From the IMG/VR virus record IMGVR_UViG_3300020147_000006, positions 1-46,350 of that record: a DNA stretch of 46,350 nucleotides; one strand, given 5' to 3'. Below the pieces are notes generated by a model. It searched no databases and was not told the DNA's origin. It worked only from the letters and a program-made list of their open reading frames with translations. The translations under genes and the position numbers were made by a program. Origin of the DNA: a virus. Shown here in pieces: positions 19,693-28,137 of the stretch. Positions within the stretch are counted from its first letter, which is position 1. Each line of letters begins with the position of its first letter.

Positions 19693-22097
19693 GCGTAAAT
19701 GCCGCCGTTGGTGACGCTGCCATTCACGTTGCCGGGCAGGAACGTAGCGCCGCCGCCGTTGGTCCAGATGGCGCCCAGCATGTCCGCCAGATAGCGGGTT
19801 CCGGTGGCGCTGCCGGTGAAGGTCGCGCCGTTGACCTGGATCGAGCCGTTGAGGAACACGTCAGCGAACCGTGACGAGAAGGCCGGCGTTCCGGTCAATG
19901 TCACGGTCTGGTTGACGACCTGGATCAGCCCGCCACTCTGCGCGCAATAGTGCATGATGGCGTTGCCGGTGATCGTGTAAGCCCCCTGGCAAACGACGAT
20001 GCCGCCCTGGTTGGCAAAGATGTGCCGGCCGCTCGGCGTGAATGCGCCGAACTCGATTCCGCTGAAATAGACCAGCGCATTGTTCTGTACGAGAATGCCG
20101 TGACCGGTGGTGGCCGTAGTCTTCTGCAGCTTCATGTTGGTCAACTGGAACTCGCCGCCCGTGATGGCCTGGAAGCAGTGGTTCACGCCGGCCGGCGGGT
20201 CGATGATCGTTGTGGCGCCGGCACCCGAGATCTGGATGCGCCCACCGCCTGCCGGGCGCTTCAGCGTGACCTGCTCGGCAAATGTCCCTGCCCCGACGTT
20301 GATGGTCACGGTATAGATCGAGGTGTCGAGCGCGGCGGCGACGTTGGCCGCCTTCTGGATGGTCAGGAACGCCCCGCCGCTGGTGTTGGTCAGGCCGTCG
20401 TTGAGCGTGTCGCTGCCGTCGGTGCGCACATAGTAGTTGCGATTGGCGATCAGCACCTCGCGAATGCGGAAGTTCCAGCCGCGAGCCTCCTGGAACATCA
20501 CGCAACGCCAATTGCCGGATGCGTCCGACACGAATTCGGCCATATCGCCGGCCTGCGTGGTCTTGTTGATCGCCCCCGGCAGGATCAGAGACGTGCCGTT
20601 GTGCGTCAGCGTCAGCGCGCCCGCGAACCTCACATAACGCCACTGATTGGCGACGGTGCCGAAGGAGGTGATCGTCGTGGAGCCCGTGATCTCGACCATG
20701 AGCCCGGCGGATGCGCCGATGTCGACCGTGGCCGCGCTCGCAATCGTCGCATCGGGCGCCGCGCCCGGCGTGAAGATGTCGCCGAGCACCGTATCGATGG
20801 CCGCGACGTGATCCGCAATCGACGTGCCGGCCGGGAGATAGTTGACGGCGTTGTGATTGGTTTCGATGCTGGAGCCGGTCAGCACCACCGTTCCAGACTG
20901 TCCATTGACCAGATCGACGGCGCCGGTGCCGTTCGATCCGGCCTGCGCCAGCAATTCCCAATGGCTGTTCGATGTGGTGGGCAGCGTCGGCGGCGGATTG
21001 CCGGAGGCCGGCGTGTCGTTGATATAGACCCACGTCGAGCCGAGCTCGCGCACCGCGTCGTTGAAATTGTAGGTCGTGCCGGCGTTGTAGTCTCCGGTGT
21101 GGTTGATCGGCGTGCCGGGCTCGCCCTGGGGGATGCCGAAGTCGAACACGGCCTCGGATGACGTGCCGGAATTGGTCACCGTCGCGGGATCGCCAGGATC
21201 GAGGGTATCGACCGTGCCCACTTCGACGGTGGCGGCATCACCCGGCACACCCTGGGGGCCTGTTTCGCCCTGGACGCCCGTATTGCCGCGCGGAATAGTG
21301 AGGTTCAGCGTTTGGCTGGGCGCCGTGCCGGTGATGCTCGCCGATGCCGAGGAACCCGCCGCGCCCGTCGTGACCGATCCGATCGCGAGGCTGTTGGCCG
21401 GACCCACGTCGCCAGCAATATTGATGGTCCAGGAGGCAATCGTGCCGGAGCCGCCAACGCGATCGACAGTCAGAACCAGCGTCGTGGAGCTGTACGACGC
21501 GACGATGCCTTCCATGTAGTTGGATGCGCTGGCGGTCGACGCGGCGCGCAACCGCTGACCGACCGTATAGCCGCGGCTGGTCTGGGTCGTGAATGTCTTG
21601 GAGCCGGTGCCGATCGTCAGCGACGTGGTGCTGGTGCCCTGAAAGCTGGGACCGGCCGGACCCTCGGGGCCGATCAGCGACGTGACCAGCGACCAGGTGC
21701 CGGAGCCTTTGACGTAGTACTCGGCCACGTCCTGGCGGAAATACACGTCGCCGTCGTTGCCCAGCGAATCGGCCGGGACACCGGAGCCGGCAAGGATGTT
21801 GGTCTGGGCCGCGACCAGCTCGGCGAGCGAGACCGAGATTTCGGAAACAGAATTCCAGTTCGGCGAGATGCGGGCGATGCCGTAGGCTTTCCCCGCACCA
21901 GTGGTGCCGGCATAGGCCGGGAAAATTTCGATCGACGTGTTGCCGCTGACGGCCGTGATCTCATAGCCGCGCCCGTCCGTGTCGGGAACCCACAGGTCCC
22001 CGACCTTCGCGTTCGCGAGCCACGCCGTCAGCGCGCCCGTCACGGTCTCCGAGCCATTGGTGGCCGTGACCGTGCCGGTTCGATACCATGCCGTCAT
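19689..22097 (-). CDS. tail fibre/spike with collagen-like and beta-helix regions, 802 aa
   Basis: 802 aa. The N-terminal part (MTAWYRTGTVTATNGSETVT) looks like a virion-binding domain. Collagen-like Gly-X-Y tracts follow (GPEGPAGPSFQG near 143; GNTGVQGETGPQGVPGD near 275; GIPQGEPGTP near 325). The C-terminal third starts with YYVRTDGSDTLNDG and contains repeats typical of a right-handed beta-helix (pectate-lyase fold), used by spikes to bind or cleave surface glycans. AGGA precedes the ATG. Main receptor-binding candidate. Confidence 0.8.
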   Translation of the reverse strand: MTAWYRTGTVTATNGSETVTGALTAWLANAKVGDLWVPDTDGRGYEITAVSGNTSIEIFPAYAGTTGAGKAYGIARISPNWNSVSEISVSLAELVAAQTNILAGSGVPADSLGNDGDVYFRQDVAEYYVKGSGTWSLVTSLIGPEGPAGPSFQGTSTTSLTIGTGSKTFTTQTSRGYTVGQRLRAASTASASNYMEGIVASYSSTTLVLTVDRVGGSGTIASWTINIAGDVGPANSLAIGSVTTGAAGSSASASITGTAPSQTLNLTIPRGNTGVQGETGPQGVPGDAATVEVGTVDTLDPGDPATVTNSGTSSEAVFDFGIPQGEPGTPINHTGDYNAGTTYNFNDAVRELGSTWVYINDTPASGNPPPTLPTTSNSHWELLAQAGSNGTGAVDLVNGQSGTVVLTGSSIETNHNAVNYLPAGTSIADHVAAIDTVLGDIFTPGAAPDATIASAATVDIGASAGLMVEITGSTTITSFGTVANQWRYVRFAGALTLTHNGTSLILPGAINKTTQAGDMAEFVSDASGNWRCVMFQEARGWNFRIREVLIANRNYYVRTDGSDTLNDGLTNTSGGAFLTIQKAANVAAALDTSIYTVTINVGAGTFAEQVTLKRPAGGGRIQISGAGATTIIDPPAGVNHCFQAITGGEFQLTNMKLQKTTATTGHGILVQNNALVYFSGIEFGAFTPSGRHIFANQGGIVVCQGAYTITGNAIMHYCAQSGGLIQVVNQTVTLTGTPAFSSRFADVFLNGSIQVNGATFTGSATGTRYLADMLGAIWTNGGGATFLPGNVNGSVTNGGIYA

Positions 22098-22108
22098 TCA
22101 AGGGGTTC

Positions 22109-22609
22109 CTAAGTGAAAAGCGCACACTTGAGCTTGAGGGTCAGCGTGTGGGCGGTGAGCTGGTACGTGACGCCCTCCGGGGCTTTGGGCATGACCAAAC
22201 GCTGGGCCATGAACACGGTCCCGGCCGTGGCATAAAATCGGTAGAGACACGCCGTCGTCGGCACGATGCTCACGCCCCCGCCCGCCCCCAGGACCGGCGC
22301 CGTCATCGCCCACACCAGATCCCCGCCCATGTACGTGGTCCAGCGCGAGAACCCGATGCCGTTGGTCAAACTCGTGCTCGCGAACATGACCGCTCCGATT
22401 ACGAGATCGGCGCTGGCGTGGCAGGAGCCGATTGTCGTCACGTTGGTTTCGTCGCGCCGCGTGGCCGTGCTTGCGGTCAGGACAGGAACGTTGATCGTCA
22501 ACTGCGGCAGCGTGGTCAGGATGTGAAACAGGTCCTGGTTGGTATCGAGCCGGGTTGCGCCGGCCGCGTTGGTCACCAGAACACGCCCCGCCGTGATGTC
22601 GATGGCCAT
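22109..22609 (-). CDS. structural protein, beta-rich, 166 aa
   Basis: 166 aa starting MAIDITAGRVLVTNAAGATR, with strand-rich sequence throughout and few charges, as in small fibre or tail-tip proteins. ATG 22609 overlaps the previous stop (TGATG). An upstream extension of the frame runs through another gene and is not used. Forms a set with the two small genes before it; function inferred from context only. Confidence 0.6.
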   Translation of the reverse strand: MAIDITAGRVLVTNAAGATRLDTNQDLFHILTTLPQLTINVPVLTASTATRRDETNVTTIGSCHASADLVIGAVMFASTSLTNGIGFSRWTTYMGGDLVWAMTAPVLGAGGGVSIVPTTACLYRFYATAGTVFMAQRLVMPKAPEGVTYQLTAHTLTLKLKCALFT

Positions 22610-22893
22610 CAGAGAAAGAACGCGGTGGCCGTGTTCGCAACCGTGGCCGGAGCGCTCGGGACCGCGAAACTCGATCCGCCGTAGTAGCCACGGACATTGT
22701 AGCCGCCAACCGTGAACCGCCATGCGAACACGTTGGCAAACGTTGGGATCGCAGTGCCGATCGCGAGGCTTGGCCCCTTCAGAAGCGACGATACCGTGCC
22801 TGTCGCTGCGGTCTGGATGTAGCGGAAATTGGAATCGAACTGACCGCCGTTGAAGCGGACGCGCGTTGCCTCGATGTCGATCAGGTCTGTCAT
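22609..22893 (-). CDS. structural protein, beta-rich, 94 aa
   Basis: 94 aa from ATG 22893, overlapping the previous stop (ATGA). Beta-rich sequence (RVRFNGGQFDSNFRYIQ, WRFTVGGYNVRGYYGG) with repeated Gly/aromatic pairs. Likely a small tail component. No family recognised. Confidence 0.55.
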   Translation of the reverse strand: MTDLIDIEATRVRFNGGQFDSNFRYIQTAATGTVSSLLKGPSLAIGTAIPTFANVFAWRFTVGGYNVRGYYGGSSFAVPSAPATVANTATAFFL

Positions 22894-23432
22894 GACTGCA
22901 GAATCTCGTCGGTGACCCAAACCGTGATCGGTAGCGTGATGGCCGGCAGCCGGCACTCGGAAAAGCCGGTCGCCGAAAGCCGATCAACGACCGTGTATTC
23001 GAACGCGGTGACGTGCGTGGCGTCCGCCCCGACCGATACCCACCGGGCCCACGGCCGTTCCGTCGTGCCATCGCCGTAATACGTGGCCATTTGCACCGGC
23101 ACAGAACCGCAAAACGGCACCTTGTTGCCGGCGATGGTGACGGACGCGAGCACCCATGGAAACCCCGGCCGCCCATGCGCAAACAGCGTGGTGCTCTGTG
23201 TCGTCGTGTGCGCCGGCGCGGTATTGATGCCACCGCTGACGACAGTGCGGGCCGGGAACGTCACGTTGACCGTCTGTTCGGCGATGATCTTGGGATAAGC
23301 CAGATCAGAATGAAACTTGAGCCGAGACAGGTTCGTAAGCGGCGAGGTGTGCGGGCTTTCGTCCGCTGGATTGCCCTCGTAGATCGACACGTCGCCGCCG
23401 CCCGCGGCGGTAACCAGCAGCGTGACCGTCAT
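22890..23432 (-). CDS. structural protein, beta-rich, 180 aa
   Basis: 180 aa beginning MTVTLLVTAAGGGDVSIYEG. Strand-rich, with a Thr-rich segment (NTAPAHTTTQSTTLFAHGRP). Its start overlaps the DUF1983-like gene by 4 nt. Between the tail-tip-like protein and the fibre, it probably belongs to the tail tip. No family recognised. Confidence 0.55.
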   Translation of the reverse strand: MTVTLLVTAAGGGDVSIYEGNPADESPHTSPLTNLSRLKFHSDLAYPKIIAEQTVNVTFPARTVVSGGINTAPAHTTTQSTTLFAHGRPGFPWVLASVTIAGNKVPFCGSVPVQMATYYGDGTTERPWARWVSVGADATHVTAFEYTVVDRLSATGFSECRLPAITLPITVWVTDEILQS

Positions 23433-24391
23433 GACGAGATCTTGAGCCGCTTGTTGTCGAGATCTACGATAAAGGTTCCGTCCGCGCGTTGCAGTTTGCC
23501 AGCCGTGATGGTGCCGAGGTTGGCCACGATCGCCGACAGCGTCGAAGCCACGATTTTCGCCGCCGTGATGGTGCCGTTGGCGATCATGTCGCCGCGCAGC
23601 GCCAGCTTGGTCACGCCGGCGACGTTTTGAATGCTGAACACGGGAACCGGCGCGCCGCCCGTGAGGTTGGGCTGGGCAATCTGGAACTTGTCGGCCACCA
23701 CCGTGAAATTCGTGCCCGCCGCCGTACCGTCCAACTGCACCAGGCCCGTGACCTGCCCGTTCTGGTTCAGCGTGACCGAATAGCGCTGCTCGATGCCGTC
23801 GACGCTGGTCGTCAGGACCTGGACCTGCGCGATGTTGCCGTTGAGCGCCGTCGAAATGGTCTGATCGACTGCCGCCAAGGCCGTATCGCCGTCGGCGCGC
23901 GCCGTGACCTCTTCCGTGATCGACGCCAGCGCGTTCAAAAGCTGGGCTTCGAACGTCGACAATTGCGAGACGAACGCTTCGCGGTCCGTCAACCGGGCCT
24001 GCTGCTCGACGCGGATCGAAATCTTGTTCTTCTGCCCTTCGACCAGCGCCCGGATGGTCGCTTCCGCCCCCTCCTGGCTGCGCTTGATGCCGTCGAGCAC
24101 CATGTTGCTGAGGGTGCCGAGGAGCGTGTCGACCTCGGTTACCAGCGACAATTCGAAGGCCTGTTGCGCGGTCAGCGCGCCGCCGGTTTCGATCAGGGCC
24201 AGTTGGGCCAGAATGGCGGCGATCTCCGCTTTCTCCGCGTTGATGGCATCGCGCAGAGCGTCGAGATCGACGCTATCGGTGTTCTGCTCCCGGTTCAGCC
24301 GGTCGATCAGCACCCGCAGCGCTTCGAAAATCTGCTCCGGTGCTTTCCCCCGCGGATAGGGGAAGAGCGTCCCGCCTCCGTTAACGGTCAC
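23429..24391 (-). CDS. tail-tip protein with DUF1983-like C-terminus, 320 aa
   Basis: 320 aa. A coiled-coil N-terminal half (about 45-175) is followed by a C-terminal region with YSVTLNQNGQVTGLVQLDG, then FTVVADKFQIAQPN, VFSIQNVAGVTKLALRGDMI and ANGTITAAKIV. This is the DUF1983 pattern seen at the C-terminus of lambda-like J tail-tip proteins. Finding it as a free protein in a podovirus-like tail suggests a fibre or host-contact module. Overlaps the nozzle gene by 11 nt. Confidence 0.7.
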   Translation of the reverse strand: MTVNGGGTLFPYPRGKAPEQIFEALRVLIDRLNREQNTDSVDLDALRDAINAEKAEIAAILAQLALIETGGALTAQQAFELSLVTEVDTLLGTLSNMVLDGIKRSQEGAEATIRALVEGQKNKISIRVEQQARLTDREAFVSQLSTFEAQLLNALASITEEVTARADGDTALAAVDQTISTALNGNIAQVQVLTTSVDGIEQRYSVTLNQNGQVTGLVQLDGTAAGTNFTVVADKFQIAQPNLTGGAPVPVFSIQNVAGVTKLALRGDMIANGTITAAKIVASTLSAIVANLGTITAGKLQRADGTFIVDLDNKRLKISS

Positions 24392-25856
24392 CGGAAGCCG
24401 TCCCGTCGGTCAGAATGCCCGTTGCCTCGGTCCAGTCCGCGCCGGCGGCGATGGTCACGAGGCCCCGCACATAGCGCCCCTCGGCATACATCGGGCAGAA
24501 CCCTTCCTCGTTCATGGCCGCGGCCGCAGACACCGTTTCCGTCTCATCCAGGCGGCGAATCCGCGTTGCGACCCGGCCCGTCACATGCGCGGGCGCGGCG
24601 TCAACAACCGGCCACAGCTCGGACACGAACGTCTTGCGGGCCGCCTGCTCATAGGTTGCGGTCGCGAGCTCGGCCGCCCGGTTTGGCCCCACGAACTGGC
24701 ACACGCGGCGGTCACCGTCGACAACGGCCCACTGCTTGCGGGTTTCGCGAAACAGAGGGCTGTCGATCGAAATATCGGCAAAGGCTGCGGCGTCGGCGTC
24801 GGCGGTGCCGAACATCTCGACCAGCCCATCCTCGTCGTCGCCGTCGATCGGCTCGCGGTTGACCTCAAAACCGAACTGGCTATCGAATTCGTCGTGGGTC
24901 CACTTATTGTCTTCCCACGAGTAGATCAGCACTTCCGACGGCATGATCGCGGCCCCGGTCGGGAACGCCACCATCCAGCACTTGCGCGCCGCGTCGATCG
25001 CAGCCCAGACCTTGTGCCGGTAGCCGTAGTTGAGCCGGCCCGAGAAGTATTTATCGACGGTTCCTTGTCCGATCGGCGTCGCCGCGAGGCCGTCGAAAGT
25101 ATAAAAGCCGTCCTCGGCGGTGCAGAACGCCACCTTACCCCACGGGCTCCAGGCGTTCGGACCGCAGACGCCGCGCCCGCCCTCAACCTCGTCAATGAAG
25201 AATGGCGCCGCGGCGCCGGTGTAGGCCAAGCGCACGATGCCGCGTTCCTGAAAGATCACCCCCTGCTCGCCGCCCCAGCCGGCCACAATCAGGCCGTTGG
25301 CCTGGTTGATCTCGGCCTGGAACGCCTGCGTCTCCGGATCCGGGTCCCACTGCGTGATGTTGTTGAAGCCCGAGCAGTTGACGATGTTTCCGGAGCAGAT
25401 GAACAGGTGGTTGCGCACGCGAAACACGGTATCGCCGAAGGGCGCGTTCTCGAGGTCGTCAAACACCTCCGACGATTCCATAATGAACCGCTGGGGCGCC
25501 ACGCCGCGCGCGATCGCGATCACGTTGTTGCCGAACTGCTCGAGAGTCCACGCCCAGTCGCCGGAGGCTGCATAACCGCCGGGCTTGGAGACGTCCGTAG
25601 GGATCTTGCCGACCAGCCGATAGAGCCGCCCTTCATCGCCGAGGAACACCACCGGGAACCCGGCGCTGTCGTAGAAGCCCTTGCCGCCGATGCAGTCATC
25701 GTTCAGAAGCGCGCCGGGCCTGATCTGCGAGAGGTCGGGCAACGGGGCATAGCGGCCTGACGACGGCAGCACGCCTTTGATCAATTGGCTCTGCCCGCCC
25801 AGAATGGACTGGTCCGGCGCGAACTCGCCGAACGGGACGACGGTCTTGGTGCGCAT
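24381..25856 (-). CDS. tail nozzle / hub protein (P22 gp10-like), 491 aa
   Basis: 491 aa from ATG 25856 (TGATG overlap with the adaptor gene). The frame extends further upstream but that part is the shadow of the adaptor gene. Repeated blade-like motifs (VVFLGDEGRLYRLVGKI, FRVRNHLFICSG, VIFQERGIVRLAYTG, VAFCTAEDGFYTFDG, KVWAAIDAARKCWMVAF) give a beta-propeller layout as in podovirus tail-hub/nozzle proteins. It would close the portal vertex below the adaptor. Confidence 0.75.
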   Translation of the reverse strand: MRTKTVVPFGEFAPDQSILGGQSQLIKGVLPSSGRYAPLPDLSQIRPGALLNDDCIGGKGFYDSAGFPVVFLGDEGRLYRLVGKIPTDVSKPGGYAASGDWAWTLEQFGNNVIAIARGVAPQRFIMESSEVFDDLENAPFGDTVFRVRNHLFICSGNIVNCSGFNNITQWDPDPETQAFQAEINQANGLIVAGWGGEQGVIFQERGIVRLAYTGAAAPFFIDEVEGGRGVCGPNAWSPWGKVAFCTAEDGFYTFDGLAATPIGQGTVDKYFSGRLNYGYRHKVWAAIDAARKCWMVAFPTGAAIMPSEVLIYSWEDNKWTHDEFDSQFGFEVNREPIDGDDEDGLVEMFGTADADAAAFADISIDSPLFRETRKQWAVVDGDRRVCQFVGPNRAAELATATYEQAARKTFVSELWPVVDAAPAHVTGRVATRIRRLDETETVSAAAAMNEEGFCPMYAEGRYVRGLVTIAAGADWTEATGILTDGTASGDR

Positions 25857-26500
25857 CAGACGCCGAACCCGACACGTTTGCGCAGCGGGCCGCCAAACGA
25901 ACGGGCCCCCACGGTGTAGCGGTTCGCCGCGTCGACGGCGTCGGCGTAGAACTGCCGGGACTTCTGAATTTCCCCGTCGTCGCGCAGCTTGATGAACAGG
26001 CTCATCTGGCAGGAGAACAGATAGACGCCCGGCCATTTGGCGAGAATGACGTTCGTGTCCCCGTCCTCTTCCATGGCATCGGGTCGGGCGTAGTACAGGA
26101 TTTTGGCGTCGCCCGTGAGCCCCGGCGCGATCTTGACCGCGTTGCCCTCGATCGTGTACGCGACCGGCCACGGCCCACTGCGGCGATTGTATTCCTCAGG
26201 ATAGAAGACGCTCGGCGGCTCATAGCCGAGCGATACAGAGCGCCCGCCGGTGCCGGTCCAGTAGATCGCCCGCTTGTCGAGAAAGTCCTCCGGAAGCTCT
26301 GCTTCGCCGTCGGTAAACGCGAGGTCGTCGCTGGTTTCCATGTCCAGCACGCGCAGCGGTTGCACGGTGCCGTCGCCGTAGAATATGCGCTGCTCGGCGA
26401 GCGGCAGGATTTCATCCGCAAACCAGGCGACCGCCGTGGCGTCCCCAGCCCGAGGGCCAAGAACGGCCGTGCGCAACTCAGCGAGCGTCCCGAGGCCCAT
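25856..26500 (-). CDS. head-tail adaptor protein (SU10 type), 214 aa
   Basis: 214 aa from ATG 26500. An N-terminal helix (LAELRTAVLGPRAGDATAVA, FADEILPLAEQRIF), a beta middle (YTIEGNAVKIAPGLTGDAKI, LYYARPDAM) and a C-terminal helix (VYLFSCQMSLFIKLRDDGEI) match the adaptor proteins of SU10-like podoviruses. It would bind the portal and carry the nozzle. Flanked by TGATG overlaps at both ends, so it is stoichiometrically coupled to its neighbours. Confidence 0.75.
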   Translation of the reverse strand: MGLGTLAELRTAVLGPRAGDATAVAWFADEILPLAEQRIFYGDGTVQPLRVLDMETSDDLAFTDGEAELPEDFLDKRAIYWTGTGGRSVSLGYEPPSVFYPEEYNRRSGPWPVAYTIEGNAVKIAPGLTGDAKILYYARPDAMEEDGDTNVILAKWPGVYLFSCQMSLFIKLRDDGEIQKSRQFYADAVDAANRYTVGARSFGGPLRKRVGFGV

Positions 26501-26751
26501 CAGTCGATCTCCCGCGCCCAGCCACGCTGCACAAAGATGTCGGCATAGCTGGTGTCGATGATCGCGCCTTCCTCGTCGTGCATCCCGTGCTCGGACCAGC
26601 ACATCGCTGCGGCGCCGGCGGCCGTGATCTCGACGCGGCGCTTCGCGGGCCTGACCTTCTTCTCGGGCTGCGGCGGCTTGAAGCCGGGTTCGTCGGTCTC
26701 GATCGGCGTCTGGTCGACCGGGTCGCGAACGACCTTGTTCTTGCGCGTCAT
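26500..26751 (-). CDS. small structural-region protein, 83 aa
   Basis: 83 aa, basic N-terminus (MTRKNKVVRDPVDQ, PQPEKKVRPAKRRVEITAAG) then WSEHGMHDEEGAIIDTSYAD. The start overlaps the previous TGA (ATGA) and the stop overlaps the adaptor ATG. No family recognised. Likely a minor head or connector component from position. Confidence 0.55.
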   Translation of the reverse strand: MTRKNKVVRDPVDQTPIETDEPGFKPPQPEKKVRPAKRRVEITAAGAAAMCWSEHGMHDEEGAIIDTSYADIFVQRGWAREID

Positions 26752-27068
26752 ATGATGACCTCCTGCGTCTTCAGATACCGATACTCGTTCGAATTCAGCA
26801 GACGCGTGAGCAGGTCTTGGTGCTCAGGCCTCAATGGATCGACGCCGTATTCCTTAATCCATTGATATTGAATGGTTACCGGCACGGAAGCATAGTGCCG
26901 GAACTCGCTTTTCCGGTCGACGCTTTCGCCCTGGCAGGCCTTGTTGTGATCGAGCAGCGGCTCGACGTCCTGCTGGTAGTGGAGCGCGAACGTCCCGTCA
27001 CCGAAGCCCTCGTAATCGATACGAAGGCCCCGGGACGGGTCATACTCGAAGAGACGACGCTGACCCAT
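26748..27068 (-). CDS. conserved podophage protein between coat and adaptor, 106 aa
   Basis: 106 aa. Contains QQDVEPLLDHNKACQGESVD and YASVPVTIQYQWIKEYGVDP followed by RPEHQDLLTRLLNSNEYRYL, a layout often seen in small proteins directly downstream of coat genes in podoviruses. It may be a minor capsid or connector component. Starts 3 nt after the coat stop; no strong ribosome site, consistent with coupling. Confidence 0.6.
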   Translation of the reverse strand: MGQRRLFEYDPSRGLRIDYEGFGDGTFALHYQQDVEPLLDHNKACQGESVDRKSEFRHYASVPVTIQYQWIKEYGVDPLRPEHQDLLTRLLNSNEYRYLKTQEVII

Positions 27069-27071
27069 GGG

Positions 27072-28112
27072 TTAGGTCTGATCCACGGCGTCGGTGTCGA
27101 TGTCGGCCAGCACGCCGTTCTTCTGCTCGTCGGCGCACTCGAGCGTGAGTTCGGCTGCAAGCATCTTGCGGTCGGAATGGCCGAGTTTGGCAAGCGGAGA
27201 GGTCTTCAGCGGCTGCAGGAATCGGGCCGACCACGAACTCATGTCGAGCACGAGCGCCGTGCGGTTCGCGTCCTCGATGTCGGTACGGGCCTTGTTGGTC
27301 CAGGTGTTGTCGCGGCCGGTGCCGTGGCACATGAACCGGTTCGGCACGATCGAGTGCAGTCCGAAGTCGGACTTGTAGATGTCGGCCGCCGCGATGATCA
27401 CGGCGGCCTTGGTGCCTGGGTTGTCGCGGTACTGGGTCGCGATGCCGGTGAAGCCCGAGAACTTCTGCTTCATGGCGCCGTTGACCATGATGGTCGACGG
27501 GTTGCCGCCGCGCATCCAGGCCTGTTGGATCACGTCCTTGAGCAGCGCTTCCGTGGCCTGGCGGAGCGTGCCGTCGGTCGCCGCCACGATCAGGCCCGTG
27601 CCTGTGTTATAGCCGCCCGACGAGCCGGTGGCGCCGCGGGAGACGTTGGTCTTGATGTAGGCCTCGGCGCCGCCCATCTGACCGGCGGTCCCCGCCGCTC
27701 CGAGAACGGAGGCATAGTTGCCGGTGGCCCGGGCCTCGAAGTCGCGCTTGATTTCCTTGCCGCGCTTCAGGACCTGATAGGCGAGCTCGTCCTCGCGGCC
27801 GGCGGCTTCGACCGCCTGCGCCGTGCTGGACACCTCGACCACCTTGTCGAAGAGCTGCACGACGTTCTTGAGGCGCACGGGCTGGGTGCCGGCGTCGTTG
27901 GCGGCGGTATCGCCTTCGATGTTCATGTTGGCGGGATCGGGAGCCGCGAGGCTGTCGGTCTGCCACTCGGGCGTGCGGTTCTTGGCGCTCTTCTTCGAGA
28001 TCCCCGAATAGAACGGAACCTCCGTCGGATCGATCATGGTGATCGTGTCCGACAGGTCTTCTCGGATGCCGACCATAGCGAAGGTCTGCACCGTGTTGGA
28101 TGCAACGGTCAT
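27072..28112 (-). CDS. major capsid protein (SU10 family)
   Basis: 346 aa. The N-terminus DTITMIDPTEVPFYSGISKK with the following TPEWQTDSL matches the SU10 major capsid family (formerly DUF5309), an HK97-fold coat. The family-typical PVRLKNVVQLFDKVVEVSST and LKRGKEIKRDFEARATGNYA segments follow. AAGGA lies 8 nt before the ATG, suiting the most abundant virion protein. Preceded by the scaffold gene, as usual. Confidence 0.85.
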   Translation of the reverse strand: MTVASNTVQTFAMVGIREDLSDTITMIDPTEVPFYSGISKKSAKNRTPEWQTDSLAAPDPANMNIEGDTAANDAGTQPVRLKNVVQLFDKVVEVSSTAQAVEAAGREDELAYQVLKRGKEIKRDFEARATGNYASVLGAAGTAGQMGGAEAYIKTNVSRGATGSSGGYNTGTGLIVAATDGTLRQATEALLKDVIQQAWMRGGNPSTIMVNGAMKQKFSGFTGIATQYRDNPGTKAAVIIAAADIYKSDFGLHSIVPNRFMCHGTGRDNTWTNKARTDIEDANRTALVLDMSSWSARFLQPLKTSPLAKLGHSDRKMLAAELTLECADEQKNGVLADIDTDAVDQT

Positions 28113-28137
28113 GATAATTGTCCTTGTCTGAGGGGTG

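Noticed and set aside
19950-21161. Long plus-strand frame opposite the tail fibre (about 400 codons)
   Set aside because: An Arg/Asp/Ala-rich complement of a high-GC gene, without domain features or ribosome site; typical antisense shadow.
25857-26171. 105-residue N-terminal extension of the nozzle protein
   Set aside because: Arg/Gly-rich shadow of the adaptor gene in another frame; the real ATG overlaps the adaptor stop.
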